Below are positions 18,205-24,308 of a DNA stretch of 29,558 bases, piece by piece. Within the stretch, counting starts at the first letter, position 1; each line of letters begins with the position of its first letter. Under the pieces are notes generated by a model. It was not told the DNA's origin, made no database searches, and saw only the letters and a program-made list of their open reading frames with translations. The stretch is from assembly GCA_035457865.1 (NCBI GenBank), contig DATIAR010000016.1:1-29558 (forward strand), in the 5' to 3' direction. This DNA is from UBA8516 sp035457865. GTDB lineage: Archaea > Thermoproteota > Nitrososphaeria > Nitrososphaerales > Nitrosopumilaceae. A program made the position numbers and the translations under genes.

Positions 18205-18212
18205 ATTAAATA
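18205..18212 (+). promoter_or_regulatory. TATA box of the unknown gene at 18235
   Basis: ATTAAATA is centred about 26 nt before the ATG at 18235, so the transcript would be leaderless. It lies about 20 nt from the alaS TATA box on the other strand, making a compact divergent promoter. Confidence 0.5.
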
Positions 18213-18234
18213 TGATCATTTTTGAAAATTTGTT

Positions 18235-18741
18235 ATGTTTGGTAAAAAGAGCTGGAAGGAGGGAGACTATGTGTTTGCAACACAACCAGACGGTGAATAC
18301 ACTAAGGTAGTAGTTGGTATAGTGACAGGAGTTGAAGATTCCAAAATAGGAGTAAATGGCATAATAATAAATCCGGTTGGTTTGAAAAACAAAGTTTCAC
18401 AAGGAAAGGCTGGTCCAAAATCTATAGATATTTTAAAAAACCCAAATTATACAAATTATGTATTTGCTTTGATTTATAGAGTTGAATATGAAAATTTTAC
18501 TGGAGTGTTAGATATAAGTTCGGATCCAGTAGTAAAGATACACAAGAAAATACATGCAGTAATTGACGGTTGGGTTAGAGAATCACTGCCTGAGTTGATA
18601 AATAATGTACTTTCTCTTTCTGATGGTACCGAAAAGGACCAAGCAAAGAGGATTCTAAAACAAAGAATGGATACATTGTATGATAAAGATTTGAAAAAAT
18701 ATCTTTATTCTATATGCAGGAGCTTGAAAATTCTCAATTAA
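18235..18741 (+). CDS. Unknown two-part protein (beta-barrel-like N-terminus, helical C-terminus)
   Basis: A 168-residue protein I do not recognise. The first ~60 residues (KEGDYVFATQPDG..., then KVVVGIVTG, GVNGIIINP) look like a small beta-barrel of the SH3/KOW/Tudor type. A glycine/lysine loop and a short beta segment follow, and the last ~65 residues are helical and strongly charged (KIHKKIHAVIDGW, KDQAKRILKQRMD). There is no signal peptide and no membrane segment. A single Cys lies near the C-terminus. A TATA box 26 nt upstream supports the ATG. Its place between alaS and rpl12 hints at a translation-associated or housekeeping role, but that is only context. Confidence 0.75.
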   Translation: MFGKKSWKEGDYVFATQPDGEYTKVVVGIVTGVEDSKIGVNGIIINPVGLKNKVSQGKAGPKSIDILKNPNYTNYVFALIYRVEYENFTGVLDISSDPVVKIHKKIHAVIDGWVRESLPELINNVLSLSDGTEKDQAKRILKQRMDTLYDKDLKKYLYSICRSLKILN

Positions 18742-18803
18742 CCTTATTGAACCAATTTAAGATTATTCTATTGATTCAGTTTAATTCGCTTTATCTTCCA
18801 TAG

Positions 18804-18812
18804 TTTTATATT
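18804..18812 (+). promoter_or_regulatory. TATA box of rpl12
   Basis: TTTTATATT is centred about 30 nt before the rpl12 ATG. Together with the absence of a ribosome-binding site it points to a nearly leaderless transcript. Confidence 0.5.
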
Positions 18813-18837
18813 ATGCCTATAGCAAAATTCGCTTACA

Positions 18838-19140
18838 ATGGAATACGTATATGCTGCATTGCTTTTACACAAGCAAAAAAAGGAGATCAATGAAGCTAAC
18901 ATTACAAACATAATCAAAGCTTCTGGAGCAGAGGTTAAAGAAGCCCAAGTAAAGGCACTTGTTGCTGCCCTTGCAGATGTAGACATTGATGAGGCAATAA
19001 AAGCTGCACCAGTAGCTGTTGCCGCAGCACCTGCAGCCCATGCAGCTGGAGGAAAAGAAGAAAAGGCAAAAGAAGTTGAAACACCATCTGCAAAAACAGA
19101 AGAGCAAGCAATGGAAGGCCTATCTGCTCTGTTTGGCTAG
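18838..19140 (+). CDS. rpl12: 50S ribosomal stalk protein P1/L12 (archaeal)
   Basis: A 100-residue archaeal P1-type stalk protein. An N-terminal dimerisation helix bundle (MEYVYAALLLHKQKKEIN, then NITNIIKASGAEV) is followed by an Ala/Pro-rich hinge (APVAVAAAPAAHAAGG), a charged stretch and the conserved tail ending GLSALFG, which recruits the GTPase elongation factors. Usually rpl12 directly follows rpl10 in the archaeal L1-L10-L12 operon. Here it stands alone on the opposite strand from rpl1-rpl10, with a membrane-protein gene in between, and has its own promoter. Confidence 0.95.
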   Translation: MEYVYAALLLHKQKKEINEANITNIIKASGAEVKEAQVKALVAALADVDIDEAIKAAPVAVAAAPAAHAAGGKEEKAKEVETPSAKTEEQAMEGLSALFG

Positions 19141-19186
19141 AAACAACATATTTTGAACCATCTTTAATTCTACTTTCTAAACGTTA

Positions 19187-19195
19187 TTTAATATG
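19187..19195 (+). promoter_or_regulatory. TATA box of the UPF0126 gene
   Basis: TTTAATATG is centred about 24 nt before the TTG start at 19215, so the gene has its own promoter rather than relying only on read-through from rpl12. Confidence 0.45.
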
Positions 19196-19214
19196 CATAA
19201 CAATAAATGATGAT

Positions 19215-19853
19215 TTGGCTGAACTGTCACTATCTATCGAGACACTTCTTTATGCTTTAGATCTTTTTGGGACTATGGCATTTGCCGTAACTGGGGCATT
19301 CAAAGCTATAGAACATAAATCTGATATTGTAGGAATAATAATTCTTGCAACCATGACAGGGGTAGCAGGAGGAACCCTTAGGGATATTATAATAGGCAAG
19401 CTACCGCCTAGCTCTCTTTCTGATCCGTGGTATGTTGTTATCACTGCATCAACAGGAGTTATGATATTCTTCTTGTATCCAAAAATGCAAAAACATTGGA
19501 ATTTGTTTCTCAAGTTTGATGCATTAGGACTGGGTGTATTCACAATAATTGGAGCCACATTTGCATATCATGTATTTGGATTAAATTTCCTTGCCATAAC
19601 ATTGGCTGGAATGCTTACTGCTGTAGGGGGTGGTATACTAAGAGACGTATTTGTCAATGAAATGCCAATTGTGTTTGTAAAAGAATTGTATGCTTCTGCA
19701 AGTTTCATTGGAATCTTGGTGTTCTACATTCTTTTAAGTATTAATTCCGAATTCTATCTAGCTACAGTAATTGGTATTGTAGTAACTACGACACTTAGAC
19801 TTGTTGCAATGCGATATAATTGGAATCTTCCAAAGGTAAGGGAAAGATCCTAA
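19215..19853 (+). CDS. UPF0126/TRIC-type membrane protein (YadS/glycine-transporter-domain family)
   Basis: A 212-residue polytopic membrane protein with about seven hydrophobic helices. It is an internal duplication: the first repeat carries TGVAGGTLRDI and the second TAVGGGILRDVF, the glycine-rich signature of the UPF0126 family. Structures of this family resemble trimeric intracellular cation (TRIC) channels, while database names call the domain a glycine transporter, so ion conduction versus amino-acid transport is undecided. It starts with TTG (19215); no in-frame ATG exists near the N-terminus. It is convergent with rpl10 and lies just behind rpl12, in the middle of the dispersed stalk cluster. 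Confidence 0.88.
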   Translation: MAELSLSIETLLYALDLFGTMAFAVTGAFKAIEHKSDIVGIIILATMTGVAGGTLRDIIIGKLPPSSLSDPWYVVITASTGVMIFFLYPKMQKHWNLFLKFDALGLGVFTIIGATFAYHVFGLNFLAITLAGMLTAVGGGILRDVFVNEMPIVFVKELYASASFIGILVFYILLSINSEFYLATVIGIVVTTTLRLVAMRYNWNLPKVRERS

Positions 19854-19887
19854 ATTAATTTACAAAGTTTCTGCACAATTCTATGAT

Positions 19888-20754
19888 TTATTCAGGAGTA
19901 TAGTTTTTTATCTTTGAAGCAAGTGCTTTTGCGTTTGCGTGAGCTTTTTGTAACACTTGTTCTTTGGTATCATCTGTAAGATACCCTGTCTCTACTGCAA
20001 CAGATCTTGCTCCTTGGGCTGCTTTTGCAAGTAATAAAATAATGTTTTCTTTTGTAACATATCCTATCTCTATGGAAAGAGCTAATGCTTCTTGATGTGC
20101 TTGAGCAAATACCTGACGATATTTCTCGACATCTATGACCATCTCATCCTTTGCGTATATGATGCCTTCAGCTATTGCAGAATCTAAGAAAATTCCGGCT
20201 TCTACTGGTTTGACATCGAGTTTGCTCAATAATGTAGCAAGCTTTGCAGAAATAACGTCGCCTTTTTTAGCTACGGTAGAATCTTTTGTGATCCAAACTG
20301 TTCCCTGATCGATCTTTGTTGCAATTCCAGCTTCTTTAAAGTCAGTAAGAATGGGCCCTGGTGTTATGCCTGTATTGCCTGCCTTTATGACAACTTCCTT
20401 ACTGGCTATGTCGCCACCACGAGCAGCCATCATTATCTTATTTTTTCCAAGCAGTATGTTTAGCTTGAAAGGACTCATGTTTGTAAACATCAAAACACAC
20501 TGTCCAACTAGTTTCTCTGCCAACTTTTCTATTGCTGGGATTTTTACTCCGGCCAAAGCCTTCTGTGCAACTTTGTCCTTTATGCTGATTATCTCAACTT
20601 CTCCTTTGAATTTCTTTCTCAAAGGCAATAACTGTGAAGACCTTACTTTTTCCATTCTAACAAGCGCAATAACGTTATACTTTTTTGGAATTTCTTGAAT
20701 CTGTTGATACATCTGCACCTTCTTTTGTGGATATTTAGTTCTATTTTGGTGCAT
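19888..20754 (-). CDS. rpl10: 50S ribosomal protein uL10 (P0, stalk base) without acidic tail
   Basis: A 288-residue archaeal P0. The N-terminal rRNA-binding part contains KYNVIALVRMEKVRSSQL, and the archaeal/eukaryal inserted domain follows (AGNTGITPGPILTDFKEAGI). The helical spine that carries L12 dimers occupies roughly the last 80 residues (RQVFAQAHQEALALS, ENIILLLAKAAQGA, VLQKAHANAKALASKI). The chain ends at KNYTPE and lacks the acidic hinge and GLxALFG tail that many archaeal and eukaryotic P0 proteins share with P1. It starts one nt after the rpl1 stop, so translation is coupled. It is convergent with the UPF0126 gene. Confidence 0.95.
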   Translation of the reverse strand: MHQNRTKYPQKKVQMYQQIQEIPKKYNVIALVRMEKVRSSQLLPLRKKFKGEVEIISIKDKVAQKALAGVKIPAIEKLAEKLVGQCVLMFTNMSPFKLNILLGKNKIMMAARGGDIASKEVVIKAGNTGITPGPILTDFKEAGIATKIDQGTVWITKDSTVAKKGDVISAKLATLLSKLDVKPVEAGIFLDSAIAEGIIYAKDEMVIDVEKYRQVFAQAHQEALALSIEIGYVTKENIILLLAKAAQGARSVAVETGYLTDDTKEQVLQKAHANAKALASKIKNYTPE

Positions 20755-20755
20755 T

Positions 20756-21412
20756 TTACTTCTTTTCTACCTGTGAGGGTTTTACAATCTTTCCCATTGT
20801 TGTCTTTATCATAATTTTTTTAATGTTCTTATCTCCGCTTGGCAGTTTTTTTTCTACAATGTTTATTACAGCATGAGCGTTTGCTGCCAAATCATCATCG
20901 CTCATAGATTCATCACCAATCTTGCAAGCAAGGGAAAGCGAGTTCCTTAGTCTCACTCGTATTGAAGATCGAAATCTTTCTAAAATAGAATCAATTGGAG
21001 CATTAAAAGGAACAGGTGTTGGCATCTTGCCTCTTGGACCCATAAATTGACCAAGAGTTTTACCAACTGTAGCCATAAGCTGAGTATCCGATAAGAAAAA
21101 GTCATAACCATTGATGAGCTTACGCGATGCGCGTTTATTTGCACCAACTTGGTTTATCTCAGCACCATCTACCACTCTGTCTGCATTTGCACTCTTTGCT
21201 TTCAATCCTAGATCACCTGAGGCGACTACACAGACAGATGCTGGTTGACTGAGCTTCTTTGGAAGCTGGACAGTTTCATTTATTGCAAAACCCTTCTTAA
21301 CATCTATATCTTTGAAAACCATGATTAGCTCTACTGACTGTTTGAATTTACGTTCTTTCTGGCCTGTTTTGGCCTCTTTGATCATCTCTACGATCTGAGT
21401 TTCATTTATCAT
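20756..21412 (-). CDS. rpl1: 50S ribosomal protein uL1 (L1)
   Basis: With ATG at 21412 the protein has 218 residues. An in-frame GTG at 21421 would add three, but the TATA box at 21436-21443 places the transcript start just ahead of the ATG. The L1 signature GKTLGQFMGPRGKMPTP is present in the central domain, along with the archaeal VQLPKKL and the C-terminal MIKTTMGKIVKPS. It forms the mobile L1 stalk near the E-site, and in other archaea also represses its own operon by binding mRNA; no obvious L1-like leader site is visible here because the transcript is almost leaderless. It is first gene of rpl1-rpl10. Confidence 0.96.
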   Translation of the reverse strand: MINETQIVEMIKEAKTGQKERKFKQSVELIMVFKDIDVKKGFAINETVQLPKKLSQPASVCVVASGDLGLKAKSANADRVVDGAEINQVGANKRASRKLINGYDFFLSDTQLMATVGKTLGQFMGPRGKMPTPVPFNAPIDSILERFRSSIRVRLRNSLSLACKIGDESMSDDDLAANAHAVINIVEKKLPSGDKNIKKIMIKTTMGKIVKPSQVEKK

Positions 21413-21435
21413 TACGCACACTTTTCTGGATTGCC

Positions 21436-21443
21436 TATTTAAA
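21436..21443 (-). promoter_or_regulatory. TATA box of rpl1-rpl10
   Basis: TTTAAATA, close to the archaeal consensus, is centred about 28 nt before the rpl1 ATG at 21412. Confidence 0.55.
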
Positions 21444-21507
21444 ATCGTTTACAGGTTAAAACCACGAAAATGATAACATCGTCAAATATTTTCATATTAT
21501 TGGGTTT

Positions 21508-21525
21508 ATTTTGTAAGAACAAAAT
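21508..21525. promoter_or_regulatory. Perfect palindrome in the rpl1/lrp intergenic region (candidate operator)
   Basis: ATTTTGT-AAGA-ACAAAAT is a perfect inverted repeat with 7-nt arms and a 4-nt spacer. It lies upstream of both divergent TATA boxes, about 57 nt before lrp and 95 nt before rpl1. Dyads of this size next to an Lrp/AsnC gene are typical regulator sites. Binding is inferred, not shown. Confidence 0.4.
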
Positions 21526-21540
21526 TTTCTCAAGTGGAAA

Positions 21541-21562
21541 CTTACATTTATTAAATCGTAAG
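21541..21562. promoter_or_regulatory. lrp TATA box framed by an inverted repeat
   Basis: CTTAC (21541-21545) and GTAAG (21558-21562) are inverted repeats that flank the lrp TATA element ATTTATTAAA. A protein bound here would block TBP/TFB, an arrangement fitting autoregulation. The arms are short, so chance is possible. Confidence 0.35.
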
Positions 21563-21581
21563 AAAGCTAAATCGCAAAGCC

Positions 21582-22040
21582 TTGCACAAATTTGATGAAC
21601 TTGACATGAAAATTCTTACCGAACTGACAAAGGATGGTAATGTCTCTGTTCCGAATCTCTCAAAAAAACTTGGAATTAATACATCGGTTCTGTATAGCAG
21701 AATAAAAAGGCTAACCAAGAAGAAACTGATAAAAAAATTTACCATAGTAGTAGATGAATCACTTATAGGAATAGGGGTAAGGGCAACAATGGGAATAAAT
21801 CGCGATCCAAAACTAAAAGATCAAATTCACAAAGCCCTTTTGAAAACACAAGAAGTATCAATGATATCTGAAGTAACAGGCAGATTTGATATCATAATTA
21901 CAGTGCGTGCAAGAAACTTGGAAGAATTACATACTGTTGCAATAGAAAAAATAGGAAGAATTGAGGGAATTCAAAACACAGAAACTTTTGTAGAATTACA
22001 ACGAACTGAAAAGGATCCGGTTTACGTTACTTCAGAATAG
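21582..22040 (+). CDS. Lrp/AsnC-family transcriptional regulator
   Basis: A 152-residue Lrp/AsnC protein. Residues 1-60 form the winged helix-turn-helix (ELDMKILTELTKDGNVSVPNLSKKLGI, then SVLYSRIKRLTKKKLI). Residues 65-145 form the RAM ligand-binding and oligomerisation domain with the family pattern of a conserved VTGRFDIIITVRARN strand and the turn KIGRIEGIQNTET. It starts with TTG. A later ATG at 21606 would cut into the first helix. The ligand is not predictable. It is divergent from rpl1 and convergent with rpl11, so it interrupts the usual rpl11-rpl1 order. Two inverted repeats upstream may be its operators. Confidence 0.92.
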   Translation: MHKFDELDMKILTELTKDGNVSVPNLSKKLGINTSVLYSRIKRLTKKKLIKKFTIVVDESLIGIGVRATMGINRDPKLKDQIHKALLKTQEVSMISEVTGRFDIIITVRARNLEELHTVAIEKIGRIEGIQNTETFVELQRTEKDPVYVTSE

Positions 22041-22043
22041 AAT

Positions 22044-22526
22044 CTACTTTAATTTGTCGTCCCACTTACCTGCGTTAATCTCAGCAGTAACCTCTTTTGG
22101 ATTCTTACCATCTATTTTTACCCCTAATGGTAAGCACGTCCCAACAATTTCTTTTGCAGCTGCTTTGATATCCTGAGCATATGATGAATCAATTTTTAAT
22201 TTTGCAACCTTCACTATGGAATCCATATTGATAGTACCAACCCATGTTGCACCTGATGTTCCAGAACCTTTCTGTAATCCGGCTTCTTTCAAAATAAGTG
22301 CTGCAGCAGATGGAATTCCAACCTCTACCGTCCATTGTTTTGTTCCTTTATCCACTGAAACTGTGACAGGCACCTTCATTCCTTCAAAGTCTTTTGTCTT
22401 TTCGTTAATTGCAGTTACAATTTGTAGAATGTTGACTCCTAATGGACCAAGTGATGGACCAAGTGGTGGTCCTGCATTAGCTTGTCCGCCAGTTACAAGT
22501 GCAGAAACAGTTTGAATATCAGCCAT
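22044..22526 (-). CDS. rpl11: 50S ribosomal protein uL11 (L11)
   Basis: A 160-residue L11, part of the GTPase-associated centre at the base of the stalk. The N-terminal domain has the proline-rich GGQANAGPPLGPSLGPLG segment, and the C-terminal rRNA-binding domain includes SGATWVGTINMDSIVKVAKLK and the LPLGVKIDGKNPKEV end. It follows nusG after 37 nt that hold both an AAAGGAAAG ribosome-binding site and a TATA-like TTAAATTTATA, so it can be expressed within secE-nusG-rpl11 or from its own start. Its stop lies three nt from the convergent lrp stop. Confidence 0.97.
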   Translation of the reverse strand: MADIQTVSALVTGGQANAGPPLGPSLGPLGVNILQIVTAINEKTKDFEGMKVPVTVSVDKGTKQWTVEVGIPSAAALILKEAGLQKGSGTSGATWVGTINMDSIVKVAKLKIDSSYAQDIKAAAKEIVGTCLPLGVKIDGKNPKEVTAEINAGKWDDKLK

Positions 22527-22563
22527 GATTTTTCTTTCCTTTAAACTATAAATTTAATCCTTG

Positions 22564-23019
22564 CTACGTTGAAAGTTTTAGATAATTTGCATCAACAGTT
22601 ACCGGCAACTGATACGGCGCATCAAGTAAAATCACAGTTGCCTCTTCTTTATCATGATCAACTCTAGTAATGGTTGCCTTCATACCCTTAAACGGTCCAC
22701 CTATTATTTCGACAATTTTATCAACGGCAAGTTCTGATACAGTCGATTTCTTCACCAAGTAGCCTTCTATATCTTTGAACTGTAGTTCGCCCCTTAACTG
22801 ACCACGTATGTGTCTAATTCCTTGCATTGCATCAAAGGCTGCATTTGCATCTATCGCTTCAACTACAACATAGCCTTTGAGATTTTCTAATAGCAAAACC
22901 GATTGGATGTTAAGTTTTTTTAATTTTATTCTATTTTCTAACAACCCCATTACTACTTTTTCCTGTCCACCTGTAGTCCTGACAGCAAAGAAATGAGATT
23001 TTTCTTGGCTCAATGTCAT
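22564..23019 (-). CDS. spt5: Transcription elongation factor Spt5 (NusG homologue)
   Basis: A 151-residue archaeal Spt5. The N-terminal NGN domain (HFFAVRTTGGQEKVV to about residue 85, with GYVVVEAIDANAAFDAMQGIRHIRG) binds the RNAP clamp across the DNA channel together with Spt4. A short linker leads to a KOW domain (DKIVEIIGGPFKGMKATITRVD, about 97-135). Bacterial-type inserted domains are absent. It begins immediately after the secE stop (TAG-ATG with no gap), so the two are co-translated. The secE-nusG-rpl11 order is ancient and shared with bacteria. Confidence 0.95.
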   Translation of the reverse strand: MTLSQEKSHFFAVRTTGGQEKVVMGLLENRIKLKKLNIQSVLLLENLKGYVVVEAIDANAAFDAMQGIRHIRGQLRGELQFKDIEGYLVKKSTVSELAVDKIVEIIGGPFKGMKATITRVDHDKEEATVILLDAPYQLPVTVDANYLKLST

Positions 23020-23196
23020 CTATATCCCGTAAGTAATTACTGAAAACACAAACTGAATTATAAATCCAATCGTTCCAATTGCAGCAATTCCAAGAAGGAC
23101 TAACCTAAGGTGTTGTGTATAGTCATCCTTATCTGATTTTTTGGCAAGTTTCAGAGTATTTGCCATATCTCTTAGCATTTGTCTTGGATTGCCCAT
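23020..23196 (-). CDS. secE: Protein translocase subunit SecE (Sec61 gamma)
   Basis: A short minus-strand frame of 58 residues from ATG 23196 to TAG 23020-23022. It has an amphipathic, basic N-terminal half (MGNPRQMLRDMANTLKLAKK...) and a single C-terminal membrane helix (LVLLGIAAIGTIGFIIQFVF), the architecture of archaeal SecE/Sec61 gamma, which clamps SecY in the translocon. Position directly ahead of nusG-rpl11 confirms it. A TATA-like GATATAAGT is centred about 26 nt upstream, so the transcript is leaderless. The gene is short enough to be missed by length-filtered gene finders. Confidence 0.93.
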   Translation of the reverse strand: MGNPRQMLRDMANTLKLAKKSDKDDYTQHLRLVLLGIAAIGTIGFIIQFVFSVITYGI

Positions 23197-23205
23197 TGGA
23201 GGAAA

Positions 23206-23226
23206 TTAATAAAGTGTACTTATATC
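23206..23226. promoter_or_regulatory. Interleaved divergent TATA boxes for secE (-) and dtdA (+)
   Basis: The plus-strand TTAATAAAG (23206-23214) is centred about 26 nt before the dtdA ATG at 23236. The minus-strand GATATAAGT (23218-23226) is centred about 26 nt before the secE ATG at 23196. The boxes are only three nt apart, so the two promoters' TBP/TFB footprints must overlap. Only 39 nt separate the two start codons. Confidence 0.5.
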
Positions 23227-23235
23227 TCTTATCAC

Positions 23236-24012
23236 ATGCAGTTGCTTGTTGCGTACAAATCAGATCCTGCAGCCTATAACATGGCCAATTTTATTTCTCA
23301 AAACATGAAGCAAGACGGAGAAATATATCGTGGAAAAAATTTTGACCTTCTTATAATTTCAACTCCATCAATCTCTGCAGATTGGTTAGAGGAAAAATAC
23401 AACTATGATGGTTTTGTATTTTTATCAAAACACGCTGCTGAAACAGGCACCCTTGCACTCACTTGTCATAGTACAGGAAATTTCTCAGAGGCACGATTTG
23501 GTGGATTCAAAAGACAAGTCGCGATACCTCATCCTCATCTACAAAAATTATACCTACAAACTCTATGGAAAAAAAGAAAAGATTTTACCAAATTTGAAAT
23601 CACATTAGAAGCTACACATCATGGTCCTACTGCACTTGATAAACCTGTTTTATTTATTGAAGTGGGGACAACAGCAAAAGAGTGGAACGATAAAGAATTA
23701 TGTAAAAATATTGCCAAGATTACAGTCGATGTAATGTTACAACCAACCAAAAAATACGATGTTGCAATCTGCTTTGGCAGTACTCATTATCCTGAAAAGT
23801 TCACAAAGGTATTATTGGAAGAGGAATATTCTCTAGGAACCATTATGCCAAAACATGCCTTGGAATTTTTAGATCAAAGTCTATTCTCTCATATTTTAAA
23901 ACGAAATAGCGAAGCCAAATTTGCACTTTTAGATTGGGGTGGTTTAGGAAAACATAAACAAAGAGTTATGAACTTTGTAGAATCTAGTGATCTTGAAGTG
24001 ATTAAGATTTGA
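23236..24012 (+). CDS. dtdA: D-aminoacyl-tRNA deacylase, archaeal/plant type (GEK1/DTD2)
   Basis: A 258-residue enzyme that hydrolyses D-amino acids from mischarged tRNA, recycling tRNA and keeping D-residues out of proteins. The family signature LEATHHGPT is present, followed by KPVLFIEVGTT, an FGGFKRQVAIPHPH stretch upstream and a VAICFGSTHYPEKFT motif. The frame is open back to a TTG at 23179, but that would overlap secE and its promoter. ATG at 23236 begins with the family-typical MQLLVAYKSDPA and has a TATA box 26 nt upstream. It overlaps the next gene by four nt. Confidence 0.92.
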   Translation: MQLLVAYKSDPAAYNMANFISQNMKQDGEIYRGKNFDLLIISTPSISADWLEEKYNYDGFVFLSKHAAETGTLALTCHSTGNFSEARFGGFKRQVAIPHPHLQKLYLQTLWKKRKDFTKFEITLEATHHGPTALDKPVLFIEVGTTAKEWNDKELCKNIAKITVDVMLQPTKKYDVAICFGSTHYPEKFTKVLLEEEYSLGTIMPKHALEFLDQSLFSHILKRNSEAKFALLDWGGLGKHKQRVMNFVESSDLEVIKI

Positions 24013-24308
24013 AACTTGAAAAAAAAGTTTACAAAAAACTTCTTGAAGTTCCCAAAGGAAAAATAACTACATACGGTGAGCTTGCAAAAGCAATTGGTCT
24101 TAAAAATGGTCAACGAGTAATTGGTAAAATCATGAACAAAAATCCATATCCAGTCATAGTCCCATGTCATAGAGTAATTAAATCAGACGGTAAAATAGGT
24201 GGCTATGCTTGGGGAGAAAAAGTAAAAGCTAAGATGTTGTCAGATGAAGGAATAAAAATTAAAAATGGTAAAATCTTAGACGTAGAAAAATCTATTTACA
24301 GATTCTAA
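24009..24308 (+). CDS. ogt: Minimal O6-alkylguanine-DNA alkyltransferase (MGMT/Ogt catalytic domain)
   Basis: A 99-residue protein consisting of only the DNA-binding/catalytic domain of the MGMT family. It carries VPCHRVI with the alkyl-acceptor Cys53, preceded by the helix-turn-helix YGELAKAIG (22-30) with the arginine-finger-like QRVIG (35-39), and followed by GGYAWG. The usual N-terminal domain is missing, so it may be a true repair enzyme or an alkyltransferase-like relative; because the Cys is present, repair activity is possible. It starts with TTG overlapping the dtdA stop (TTGA), so expression is coupled. Its stop overlaps rpl19e by four nt. Confidence 0.88.
   Translation: MKLEKKVYKKLLEVPKGKITTYGELAKAIGLKNGQRVIGKIMNKNPYPVIVPCHRVIKSDGKIGGYAWGEKVKAKMLSDEGIKIKNGKILDVEKSIYRF

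Noticed and set aside
20351..20698. Plus-strand open frame of 115 codons opposite rpl10
   Set aside because: Rpl10 is clearly coding on the minus strand here. The plus frame is an antisense artefact.
23179..23235. Upstream TTG start adding 19 residues to dtdA
   Set aside because: It would run through secE and the secE promoter, and the family begins at MQLLVAYKSD.
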